The notes: generated by a model from the sequence alone, not told the origin. A stretch of 5,431 bases of DNA from DASTRU01 sp035761045 (GCA_035761045.1 DASTRU010000095.1:1-5431); one strand, 5' to 3'. Counted from the stretch's first letter, positions 1 through 5,137 are shown. Made by a program: numbers and translations.

Positions 1-972
1 TTGATCGGCGATCAACATCAACTCGCGTCGGTCGAAACCGGCTTGGTGCTCGCGCAACTCGCGCAGCATCGCGCGTTTACGCCCGAAGGCGCGCAACTAC
101 TTGCCGCGATGGGTTGCGCGGTGCCAAGCGACTTCGTCGAATCGCGATCGCCACGCCATCCCACCGCCGACGCCGTGGTTTGGCTAGAACGCAATTACCG
201 GTTCGCGCGCGATTCGGCGATCGGCCAACTCGCCCGCGCGATCGTGGCTGACCGGCCCGACGACGTCCTCGCCTCGCTCGCCGATGACGACGCGAGCGCG
301 ACGCGTGGCGACCCGCGCGATCTCGACGCCTTATGCGATGCCGCGCTCGATGCCTGGCAACCGTTCATCGACGCCGTGCGCGACAACGCCGCGCCGCGCG
401 ACGTGCTGGCCGCCTTCGAGCGACACCGCGTGTTGGCCGCGCTTCGGCATGGGCCGCATGGCACCCATGGACTCAACGCGCGCCTAAGTACGCGGTTGCG
501 CGCGTTGCTTCATCCACGCACATCGCACGAGTGGTATGCGGGGCGGCCGATTCTCGTCGTGCGCAACGACGCAGCCTTGGGCGTGTTCAACGGCGATGTC
601 GGCGTTGCATTGAACGATGCCGAGGGCCGCATGCTCGTTCACTTTCCCACGGTGGATGGCACGCGCGCCATCGCGCCGGAACGGCTGCCCGCTTGCACCG
701 ACGCGTTCGCGCTCACCGTGCATAAGGCGCAAGGCTCCGAATACCGCTCGGTCGATATCGTGCTGCCGCTGCGCGATACGCCGCTCATAACGCGCGAGCT
801 GCTTTACACCGCCGTCACGCGCGCGCGCGAACGCCTAAGCCTTTGGGCCGATGACGACACCTTGCTTCGCGCGCTCGCGCGGCCCACGCGTCGGTATTCG
901 GGCTTGAGCGATCGCCTCGGCGACTTAGGGAATCGCGACGGGAACTTGCACGGTCGCGCTTTGGCCGGATAA
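1..972 (+). CDS. recD: RecD, exodeoxyribonuclease V alpha subunit (C-terminal half, 5' end missing)
   Basis: RecD is the 5'-3' SF1B helicase subunit of RecBCD, which processes double-strand breaks in the cytoplasm. The first base falls inside the gene: the TTG at position 1 is an internal Leu codon, and the true start lies upstream. The 323 visible residues begin at helicase motif III (GDQHQLASVETG, residues 3-14). Then come a motif IV-like stretch around 67-82 (YRFARDSAIGQLARAI), a segment with GRPILVVRND and NGDVGVAL (181-204), motif V (ALTVHKAQGSEY, 237-248) and motif VI (LLYTAVTRARERLSL, 267-281), the last two typical of the UvrD_C_2 helicase domain. RecD proteins are roughly 600 residues, so about half is present; the Walker A region is outside the window. 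Family ends are usually close to the TRRYSGL motif (296-302). Here about 20 further residues follow, encoded largely in the overlap with the antisense lipoprotein gene. RecB and RecC would be expected upstream but cannot be seen. Confidence 0.93.
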   Translation: MIGDQHQLASVETGLVLAQLAQHRAFTPEGAQLLAAMGCAVPSDFVESRSPRHPTADAVVWLERNYRFARDSAIGQLARAIVADRPDDVLASLADDDASATRGDPRDLDALCDAALDAWQPFIDAVRDNAAPRDVLAAFERHRVLAALRHGPHGTHGLNARLSTRLRALLHPRTSHEWYAGRPILVVRNDAALGVFNGDVGVALNDAEGRMLVHFPTVDGTRAIAPERLPACTDAFALTVHKAQGSEYRSVDIVLPLRDTPLITRELLYTAVTRARERLSLWADDDTLLRALARPTRRYSGLSDRLGDLGNRDGNLHGRALAG

Positions 973-1308
973 GCCACCGGTATCGGTGGCCGTGGCGAAG
1001 AACTGCAAGGTGCCGTTATCGCTTGCGCTCACCGTCACGTCGATCTCGAACGGCGAGTCGACATCGGTGGCGAGTAAAACGGTGCCCGCGGCCGTTCGTT
1101 CAAAGAATTGCACTTGCACGACCGGCCGTTCGGCGGTGACGGACGCGGAAAGATTGATCGTGCCCGGCGTCGTGACTTGCGCGGGCGTCACGTTAAGCGC
1201 GACCGAGGGCGCTTGGGCATCGTCGCCGATGCCGATATAGACGCCGCCATAACAACCACTTAGCGCGGTGGCGAGGCTTGCGGCGAGAAGTAATGAACGA
1301 GTACGCAT
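925..1308 (-). CDS. Small lipoprotein with one bacterial Ig-like domain
   Basis: The predicted 127-residue protein starts with MRTRSLLLAASLATALSGC, a short basic N-terminus, a hydrophobic core and a lipobox (LSGC) whose Cys19 would be lipidated. Residue +2 after the Cys is Tyr rather than Asp, so outer-membrane sorting by Lol is expected if this is a Gram-negative. After a Gly-rich linker (CYGGVYIGIGDD), the rest (about 30-127) looks like one beta-sandwich Ig-like domain of the Big_7 type: a PSVALNVTP start, VVQVQFFERTAAGTVLLATD (compare the 'VeFy.nG..lgt' pattern) and LQFFATATDTGG (compare 'ltAvAtDa.G'). Upstream in-frame ATGs at 1317 and 1332 would add 3 or 8 residues ahead of the signal peptide; I chose 1308 because it gives a normal signal peptide, but none has a clear Shine-Dalgarno. 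Its start is 46 bases past the hydrolase stop on the same strand with no strong terminator between, so read-through transcription is possible. The last 48 bases overlap recD in antisense. The specific role is unknown. Confidence 0.72.
   Translation of the reverse strand: MRTRSLLLAASLATALSGCYGGVYIGIGDDAQAPSVALNVTPAQVTTPGTINLSASVTAERPVVQVQFFERTAAGTVLLATDVDSPFEIDVTVSASDNGTLQFFATATDTGGLSGQSATVQVPVAIP
973..990 (+). terminator. Hairpin immediately after the recD stop codon
   Basis: A perfect 7-bp inverted repeat (GCCACCG at 973-979, CGGTGGC at 984-990) with a 4-base loop begins on the base after the recD TAA. No T-tract follows, so it is not a canonical intrinsic terminator; it could protect the recD mRNA 3' end or act with Rho. 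It lies inside the antisense lipoprotein gene, where it also encodes protein, so it may be fortuitous. Confidence 0.3.
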
Positions 1309-1354
1309 GGCCCGCATGCTAGCGCCGCGCATCGATCAATGCATAAAAAGTTGC

Positions 1355-2233
1355 TCACGCGGCGCGGGCGAGATGCGCCGCGAAACGCTCGCTCGCCCAA
1401 GGCGCGAAGCCCGTATCGAGCCGCAAGGTAAGACACTTCGCCGCGCCGCCCGACTTCATGAACTCCGACAACGCGAGCTCAACCGGCTGCAAGCCATGAC
1501 GCACGATCGCGTCGCGCAACGCTGGACTAATGTGATTGAGCACGACGGCGTCGCCCAGATTGACCGCGTTGCACGCGAACGACGCGGCATCGTCGCCCGC
1601 GACGGCGATGCGTCGCGACGCCGGTACGCGCGCTTCGATCACCGCGCGGCTCGCCTCGTCGAACGCGAGCGGATTCCATAACAACTGGCCGTCGATCAAC
1701 GGGCAAAAACACGTATCGAGGTGGTAGTAGTGCGGATCGATCAAGCGCAGACCGATCACCTCCACGTTCAACTGCGCGCGCAACCATTCAACCGCGCGCG
1801 GGTCGGTGCGAAAGCCATGCCCCACCCAAAGCAAGGGTTCGTCGGTGGCGTACAAGGCATCGCCCGCGCCTTCGAAGTCAATCGCGTCCGGACCTGTATG
1901 CGGCATGTCAACCACGTTGAATCCCGCGTTCGCGAACCAGCGCGCGAAGTGTTCGCGCTCGCCTTGGCGCTCGGCATGCGCGAAGTTGCTCGGGATGGCG
2001 ATATTGCCGGCGACGAGTCCGGCGTTCGCGGTGAACACCATGTCTGGCAAGCCCGCTCGCGCCTCCACCAATCTCAGTTCGGCGAAACGCGCGAGTGTGT
2101 CGTGCAACTGCTGCCATTGCCGCGCGGCGCGCACGGTGTCGACGCTATTGAGGTGACCACGCATCCACGGATTGATTTCGTAATCCACGTTGAAATGTCG
2201 GGGCGGGCACATCAACACCACGGGTGCGTTCAT
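1355..2233 (-). CDS. Arginine dihydrolase / dimethylargininase-family hydrolase (ArgZ/AgrE N-terminal-domain type)
   Basis: This 292-residue protein belongs to the amidinotransferase/DDAH fold and most resembles, from memory, the guanidine-hydrolysing domain of cyanobacterial ArgZ/AgrE, which converts arginine to ornithine, CO2 and two ammonia. Shared signatures run along its whole length: LMCPPRHFNVDYEINPWM near the start, PDMVFTANAGLV (about 64-75), FEGAGDAL (120-127), LRLIDPHYYHLDTCFCPL (162-179), IAVAGDDAASFACNAVNL and, at the end, GGAAKCLTLRL. The catalytic residues expected are Glu121, His171 and the nucleophile Cys267. Asn70 in TANAG corresponds to the ArgZ asparagine linked to full dihydrolase chemistry. 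The cyanobacterial proteins carry a second domain for ornithine cyclodeamination; here it is absent and rocD lies directly upstream instead. The start at 2233 is preferred over the in-frame ATG at 2275 because an AAGGAAG site precedes it and the family's N-terminus begins there; the longer start would overlap rocD by 8 bases. Dimethylarginine hydrolysis remains an alternative activity. Confidence 0.8.
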   Translation of the reverse strand: MNAPVVLMCPPRHFNVDYEINPWMRGHLNSVDTVRAARQWQQLHDTLARFAELRLVEARAGLPDMVFTANAGLVAGNIAIPSNFAHAERQGEREHFARWFANAGFNVVDMPHTGPDAIDFEGAGDALYATDEPLLWVGHGFRTDPRAVEWLRAQLNVEVIGLRLIDPHYYHLDTCFCPLIDGQLLWNPLAFDEASRAVIEARVPASRRIAVAGDDAASFACNAVNLGDAVVLNHISPALRDAIVRHGLQPVELALSEFMKSGGAAKCLTLRLDTGFAPWASERFAAHLARAA

Positions 2234-2241
2234 AGCGATGG

Positions 2242-2248
2242 CTTCCTT
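2242..2248 (-). promoter_or_regulatory. Ribosome-binding site of the arginine hydrolase gene
   Basis: On the minus strand AAGGAAG lies 8 bases before the ATG at 2233. It decides the start in favour of the 292-residue form rather than the ATG at 2275, and it sits in the 34-base gap after the rocD stop, consistent with one polycistronic mRNA. Confidence 0.7.
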
Positions 2249-2267
2249 TTGGTTGAAACGATGACGG

Positions 2268-3545
2268 TCAAACAACGGCGGTATCGCGTCCGCTCGCCAC
2301 TACGGGAACGGCGGCGGGATTGATCGCGATCTCATCGAACACGGCACGCACGATGCCTAAGCCGCGATCGAGATCGTCAAGGCTCATCACAAGCGGCGGC
2401 GCGATGCGCACGACGGTGTCATGCGTGTCTTTCGTCAACACACCCTTGCGCGACAGGCGTTCGCAAAATTCACGCGCGCTGATGATTTCGGGATCAAGGT
2501 CGATGCCAATCAACAACCCTCGACCGCGCACGTCGCGTATGGCGGGATGGCGAATGGCGCGCAACGCCTCCAACGCGTGTTCGCCCAAGCGTGCCGCGCG
2601 CGTGGGCAATTGTTCTTGCATGAGCAGCGTCAACGCTTCGGTGGCTACCGCGCACGCCAGCGGATTGCCGCCAAACGTGCTGCCGTGGTCGCCCGGAGTA
2701 AACACGTTCATCACTTCCTCGCAGGCGAGAAACGCCGACACCGGCAACAACCCGCCGCCCAAGGCCTTGCCGAGCACGAGGCCGTCGGGCCGCACGCCTT
2801 CGTGATCGCAGGCCAACACCGCGCCGGTACGTCCAAGCCCGGTTTGCACTTCATCGGCGATGAACAACACATTGCGGCTACGGCATACATCGGCCGCCGC
2901 GGCTAAGTACCCGGCGGGTGGTACGCGAATACCGCCCTCGCCTTGAATTGGTTCGACAAGAAACGCCGCCGTATGGGGCGTGATGGCCGCCGCGAGCGCC
3001 TTCGCGTCGCCATACGGCACGCTGACGAAACCCGGCGTATACGGACCAAAGCCGGCGCGGTATTGCGGCTCGCTTGAAAAGCTCACGATGGTCGTCGTGC
3101 GACCGCCAAAGTTGCCGTCGCAAACAATGATCTGCGCCTGCCCTTCGGGAACGCCCTTGACCGCGTACGCCCATTTACGCGCCGCCTTGATCGCGGTCTC
3201 CACCGCTTCGGCGCCGGTGTTCATCGGCAATACGCGCGGCAAGCCCACGAGCTTGCACAGCGTTTGCGCGAATAGCCCGAAGCGGTCGGAATGAAACGCT
3301 CGCGATGTCAGCGCAAGCGTCGAGGCTTGGCGCGAGAGCACCTCGACCAATCGCGGATGCGCATGCCCAAAACTCGTGGCCGAATAGCCCGACATGAAGT
3401 CCAAATATTCGCGGCCATCCACGTCCCACAATCGAACGCCTTGGCCGCGCGTAAGCACGACGGGTAACGGCGCGTAGTTATGCGCGCAATAACGCGCTTC
3501 TTGATGCAGTACCGCTTGAACGCGAGAAGTTGGGATCTCGGCCAT
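2268..3545 (-). CDS. rocD: Ornithine aminotransferase (ornithine-oxo-acid transaminase)
   Basis: RocD is a cytoplasmic PLP enzyme that moves the delta-amino group of ornithine to 2-oxoglutarate, giving glutamate-5-semialdehyde (which cyclises to pyrroline-5-carboxylate) and glutamate. The 425-residue length fits the family. In order: the ornithine-aminotransferase-like N-terminus NYAPLPVVLTRGQGVRLWDV (23-42); DGREYLDFMSGYSATSFGH, with the substrate-site Tyr54 equivalent to human OAT Tyr85; the cofactor-phosphate loop NTGAEAVETA (109-118); CDGNFGGRTTT (142-152); the PLP-binding Asp231 in ADEVQTGLGRTG; the Schiff-base Lys260 in LVLGKALGGG; and STFGGNPLACAVA (289-301). GAB/acetylornithine aminotransferases share the class-III motifs, but the YSA..GH and FGPYTPGF regions point to OAT. 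Start 3545 is chosen over the ATG at 3581 because GGAGGT precedes it by 5 bases and the upstream 12 residues look non-homologous. The C-terminal dozen residues (about 413-425) are probably a loose tail. It is first in a minus-strand operon with the arginine hydrolase and divergent from an Lrp-type gene. Confidence 0.93.
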   Translation of the reverse strand: MAEIPTSRVQAVLHQEARYCAHNYAPLPVVLTRGQGVRLWDVDGREYLDFMSGYSATSFGHAHPRLVEVLSRQASTLALTSRAFHSDRFGLFAQTLCKLVGLPRVLPMNTGAEAVETAIKAARKWAYAVKGVPEGQAQIIVCDGNFGGRTTTIVSFSSEPQYRAGFGPYTPGFVSVPYGDAKALAAAITPHTAAFLVEPIQGEGGIRVPPAGYLAAAADVCRSRNVLFIADEVQTGLGRTGAVLACDHEGVRPDGLVLGKALGGGLLPVSAFLACEEVMNVFTPGDHGSTFGGNPLACAVATEALTLLMQEQLPTRAARLGEHALEALRAIRHPAIRDVRGRGLLIGIDLDPEIISAREFCERLSRKGVLTKDTHDTVVRIAPPLVMSLDDLDRGLGIVRAVFDEIAINPAAVPVVASGRDTAVV

Positions 3546-3550
3546 GACAC

Positions 3551-3556
3551 ACCTCC
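3551..3556 (-). promoter_or_regulatory. Ribosome-binding site of rocD
   Basis: GGAGGT on the minus strand, 5 bases before the ATG at 3545, is a near-perfect Shine-Dalgarno. It settles the rocD start against the longer reading from 3581, which would place this site inside the coding sequence. Confidence 0.8.
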
Positions 3557-3605
3557 AGATAGGCTTGCATTGTCTCGACATCGGAGCGCGGTGTGTTTGC
3601 GTTAT

Positions 3606-3635
3606 TTGCGCTTATAGGGCGTTAACGCGCAAAAT
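3606..3635 (+). promoter_or_regulatory. Candidate sigma-70 promoter giving a leaderless Lrp-family mRNA
   Basis: TTGCGC (3606-3611, 3 of 6 consensus bases including TTG) and CAAAAT (3630-3635, 4 of 6) are separated by 18 bases. With the usual spacing, transcription would begin at about 3642, the A of the ATG. The absence of any Shine-Dalgarno before that ATG agrees with a leaderless message. The palindrome GCGTTAACGC lies in the spacer, where a bound regulator would block RNA polymerase. Each hexamer alone is weak. Confidence 0.3.
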
Positions 3636-3641
3636 ATTTGC

Positions 3642-4124
3642 ATGAACGATGGTTTTAACGAAAATTTTGATCGCATTGATCGAAAACTGCTAAAGGCCTT
3701 GCAGGCCGACGCCAAGATGTCGCTCGCGCAATTGGCCGAGCGCGTGCATTTATCCCAGGCGCAAGTGCATCGGCGTGTTCGCAAGCTGGAGGAAAGCGGC
3801 GTAATTCGCGGCTACGCGGTGCTTGCCGATCGCGAATCGCTCGGACTTGGCGTGATCGCGTTCGTCGGCTTTTCGCTCGCGGCCGAACAAAACCGGCATT
3901 TGCGGGACATCGAACGGCGCGTGGACGCGTACGACGCGATTCTCGAGGTGTACGCGGTGTCGGGCGAGCACGATTACTTCATCAAGATCGTCGCGCGCGA
4001 CTTAAAAGCCTTATCGAGCTTTTTGTCCGACGAGCTCATGCAAATTCCAGGCGTCACCAATGTGAAGTCCACGATATGCCTCGAGGAAATCAAAAGCACC
4101 ACCGCCTTACCCATCGGCAACTAA
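3642..4124 (+). CDS. Lrp/AsnC-family transcriptional regulator
   Basis: A 160-residue DNA-binding protein of usual family length. The N-terminal winged helix-turn-helix begins with FDRIDRKLLKALQADAKMSL (9-28), followed by LAQLAERVHLSQAQVHRRVRKLEESGVIRGY (28-58), where SQAQVHRRVRKL is the recognition helix region. The C-terminal RAM (effector-binding, oligomerising) domain covers about 68-150 and shows the strand-loop VSGEHDYFIKIVARD (106-120) with the family's G.hD pattern, IPGV and the ending TICLEEIKST. Such proteins usually bind an amino acid and act as dimers to octamers. Divergence from rocD and the arginine hydrolase suggests arginine or ornithine as effector, which is inference from position only. 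The start at 3642 gives a normal N-terminus but has no Shine-Dalgarno; no better in-frame start is seen. The gene is followed after 20 bases by a DUF2721-type gene, likely in the same transcript. Confidence 0.92.
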   Translation: MNDGFNENFDRIDRKLLKALQADAKMSLAQLAERVHLSQAQVHRRVRKLEESGVIRGYAVLADRESLGLGVIAFVGFSLAAEQNRHLRDIERRVDAYDAILEVYAVSGEHDYFIKIVARDLKALSSFLSDELMQIPGVTNVKSTICLEEIKSTTALPIGN

Positions 4125-4130
4125 GTCCTT

Positions 4131-4135
4131 AGGAG
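4131..4135 (+). promoter_or_regulatory. Ribosome-binding site of the DUF2721-type gene
   Basis: AGGAG, 9 bases before the ATG at 4145, in the 20-base gap after the regulator stop. An inverted repeat CTAAG/CTTAG (4121-4132), which includes the regulator's stop codon, partly overlaps it and could slightly occlude the site. Confidence 0.65.
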
Positions 4136-4144
4136 AATATTTCG

Positions 4145-4597
4145 ATGCCGTTGATTCCCACTGGTTTAGCCGCGCTCGCGCATGGCATTCAACTCGCCGT
4201 CGCACCCGTGTTTTTGTTGACCGCCGTTGGCACGTTGCTTGGAGTGCTGGCCGGGCGCTTGGGCCGCATCATCGATCGCGCGCGCTTGCTTGAATCGCGC
4301 CTGCCATCGTTGCACGACGCGGCGCTCGCCCATGCGTATGACGAGCTTGATACCTTGTCGCGCCGCGTTCGCATCGTGAACGGTTGCATGGCCTTGGCGA
4401 CCGGCTGCGCGGTGTTGATCGCCGTCGTGGTCGCCGCCGTGTTCGTTGGCGAACTCGCGCATATCGATTTATCGGTGCCCATCGCGGCGACCTTTGTCGG
4501 CGGATTGTTGGCGTATATCGCCGCGCTGTTGTTGTTCCTGCGCGAAGTGCATATCGCGTCCACCTCGTTCAAGGTAACGCGCGTGACACGGGCGTGA
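4145..4597 (+). CDS. DUF2721-family integral membrane protein
   Basis: This 150-residue protein matches the DUF2721 pattern as I recall it: AHGIQLAVAPVFLLTAVGTLLGVLAGRLGRIIDRARLLE at 12-50, with the family-like IQLAVAPVFLLT and GRL.RI.DRAR stretches, then RRVRIVNG before the second helix and FLREVHIAS after the third. Three membrane segments are predicted: about 15-37, 82-103 and 110-132. Between the first and second is a charged cytosolic-looking loop (38-80) rich in Arg, Asp and Leu that probably forms a helix. No catalytic motif is evident and the family's function is not known to me. A good ribosome-binding site and 20-base spacing suggest cotranscription with the Lrp-type regulator. Whether it takes part in arginine metabolism is unclear; amino-acid transporters normally have many more helices, so a transport role is not supported. 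Confidence 0.85.
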   Translation: MPLIPTGLAALAHGIQLAVAPVFLLTAVGTLLGVLAGRLGRIIDRARLLESRLPSLHDAALAHAYDELDTLSRRVRIVNGCMALATGCAVLIAVVVAAVFVGELAHIDLSVPIAATFVGGLLAYIAALLLFLREVHIASTSFKVTRVTRA

Positions 4598-4610
4598 TTT
4601 TTCTCACGCC
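4591..4610 (+). terminator. Stem-loop spanning the DUF2721-type stop codon
   Basis: GGCGTGA (4591-4597, ending in the TGA stop) pairs perfectly with TCACGCC (4604-4610) around a 6-base T-rich loop. The T-run is in the loop and not after the stem, so this is not a standard intrinsic terminator; it may mark or protect the mRNA 3' end, or be one state of a larger alternating structure with 4625-4630 and 4658-4663. Confidence 0.35.
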
Positions 4611-4721
4611 TAACACAGTAAGACGCGTGAATTGAAGTCCTAAGTTGCGCCGGATTCTCACGCTTTCTCATTTGAAAGGATTTTCGTATCGCGCCCAGTA
4701 CGTTCTCTGTCTTAATGCCTT

Positions 4722-4745
4722 CCGCCAAGAACGTGGCGGGATTTT
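4722..4745 (+). terminator. Hairpin plus short T-run just before a ribosome-binding site
   Basis: CCGCCA (4722-4727) pairs with TGGCGG (4734-4739) around a 6-base loop, extended by a T-G wobble at 4721/4740, and is followed by ATTTT (4741-4745). This resembles a weak intrinsic terminator. It ends only a few bases before the Shine-Dalgarno of the next gene, so it could serve as an attenuator rather than an operon end. Confidence 0.35.
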
Positions 4746-4749
4746 CAAA

Positions 4750-4755
4750 GAGGAG
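4750..4755 (+). promoter_or_regulatory. Ribosome-binding site of the unknown 124-residue gene
   Basis: GAGGAG lies 7 bases before the ATG at 4763. It fixes the start there rather than at the in-frame ATG at 4715, which has no such site and would place the 4722-4745 hairpin inside the coding sequence. Confidence 0.7.
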
Positions 4756-4762
4756 TCGTTCG

Positions 4763-5137
4763 ATGTCATCGCTTGTCACCGAGATGGAAAGTTTCATCGT
4801 CGATACCCCGCGTGGGGATACGACGCAACACCGGTGCCACGCGCGATTTAGCGCCGCCGAGCGCGCATTGATCGAACGGTTATGCAGCGGCGAGCATCTC
4901 GAACAACTCGAACCTTACGACGCGCGCTTGGTCGTGCGCCTCAATCGCGTCGTCATCAATATGCGCGCGGCGCGCGATCGATCCTTGCTGGTCGATCGCA
5001 TGATTCAACTCGAAGCCACGCTGCGCGAGTCGGACGATCGGCGCGTGTTTCCCTCGCGCGCCGCCGTGCGTCATGAAGCGAACACCTTGCTCGATATCTT
5101 TGCCTACCACGACCGCGCACCGTCGTTGCAGGCTTAA
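4763..5137 (+). CDS. Hypothetical protein, 124 residues, soluble and mostly helical
   Basis: I do not recognise this protein. It has no signal peptide and no membrane segment, and only one Cys pair (residues 25 and 41) with no metal-site pattern. After a polar N-terminus (1-27) there is FSAAERALIERLCSGEHLEQLEPYDARLVVRLNRVVINMRAARDRSLLVDRMIQLEATL (29-87), which reads as three or four amphipathic helices rich in Arg, Leu and Glu, then a likely loop DDRRVFPS and a final helix AAVRHEANTLLDIFAYHD. It has no helix-turn-helix or catalytic motif that I can name; a small adaptor or regulatory protein is a guess. A strong ribosome-binding site and codon usage like its neighbours support it as a real gene. 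It is separated from the DUF2721-type gene by a structured 165-base gap and converges on nrdJ with a 4-base stop-codon overlap. Confidence 0.68.
   Translation: MSSLVTEMESFIVDTPRGDTTQHRCHARFSAAERALIERLCSGEHLEQLEPYDARLVVRLNRVVINMRAARDRSLLVDRMIQLEATLRESDDRRVFPSRAAVRHEANTLLDIFAYHDRAPSLQA

Larger units (their letters stand above)
3546..3641. promoter_or_regulatory. Divergent rocD / Lrp-family control region with palindromes
   Basis: These 96 bases are the only room for both divergent promoters. They become AT-richer than the surroundings from about 3596 to 3641. Visible symmetry: a perfect 10-bp palindrome GCGTTAACGC (3619-3628); TTTGCGC (3605-3611) matched by inverted GCGCAAA (3627-3633); GCAAA/TTTGC flanking a 3-base centre (3629-3641), abutting the ATG; and direct repeats of TTTGCG at 3596 and 3605, 9 bases apart. 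Lrp/AsnC proteins commonly autoregulate and control a divergent neighbour, so these are plausible operator elements. For rocD, TATAAG on the minus strand (3616-3611) is a reasonable -10, but its -35 is poor. The operator role is inferred. Confidence 0.5.
4598..4762 (+). promoter_or_regulatory. Structured intergenic leader before the unknown gene
   Basis: This 165-base gap holds no credible gene. It contains the 3' arm of the stem at the DUF2721-type stop codon, a further GCGTGA (4625-4630) and TCACGC (4658-4663), and a 9-base direct repeat TTCTCACGC at 4601 and 4655. TTGAAA at 4672-4677 resembles a -35 box but no convincing -10 follows at the right distance. Near the 3' end is a hairpin beside the ribosome-binding site. 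A leader with alternative folds or a protein-binding cluster is possible. I do not recognise a known riboswitch class. Confidence 0.35.

Noticed and set aside
1..3. TTG at the first base as a start codon for the first gene
   Set aside because: The protein would begin in the middle of helicase motif III; the reading frame is an internal part of recD that continues outside the window.
144..915. GCGATCGC octamers (144-151 and 908-915) like the cyanobacterial HIP1 repeat
   Set aside because: Only two copies occur in 5.4 kb, both in recD, which is unremarkable in DNA this rich in CG and GATC. The other genes do not suggest a cyanobacterium.
1352..1379. Possible terminator after the arginine hydrolase: GGCGC/GCGCC stem and a T-run on the minus strand
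   Set aside because: The stem is only 5 bp with a 9-base loop, lies within the coding sequence, and is separated from the T-run by about 11 bases, which is too far for an intrinsic terminator.
1721..2323. Open frame of 200 residues on the plus strand
   Set aside because: It is antisense to the arginine hydrolase and the rocD 3' end, both with clear family motifs. Its composition (rich in Arg, His, Val) is that of a shadow frame in GC-rich DNA, with no ribosome-binding site or recognisable motif.
2320..2906. Two plus-strand open frames of 161 residues each
   Set aside because: Both are antisense to well-conserved parts of rocD, including the PLP-lysine region, and show no protein-like motifs.
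4189..4797. Open frame of 202 residues on the minus strand
   Set aside because: It is antisense to the DUF2721-type gene and the leader of the next gene; it is low-complexity (Asn, Thr, Ala, Arg-rich) with no recognisable domain.
4645..4851. Small plus-strand open frame across the intergenic gap
   Set aside because: It has no ribosome-binding site, it runs out of frame through the start of the well-supported 4763 gene, and nothing in it looks conserved.
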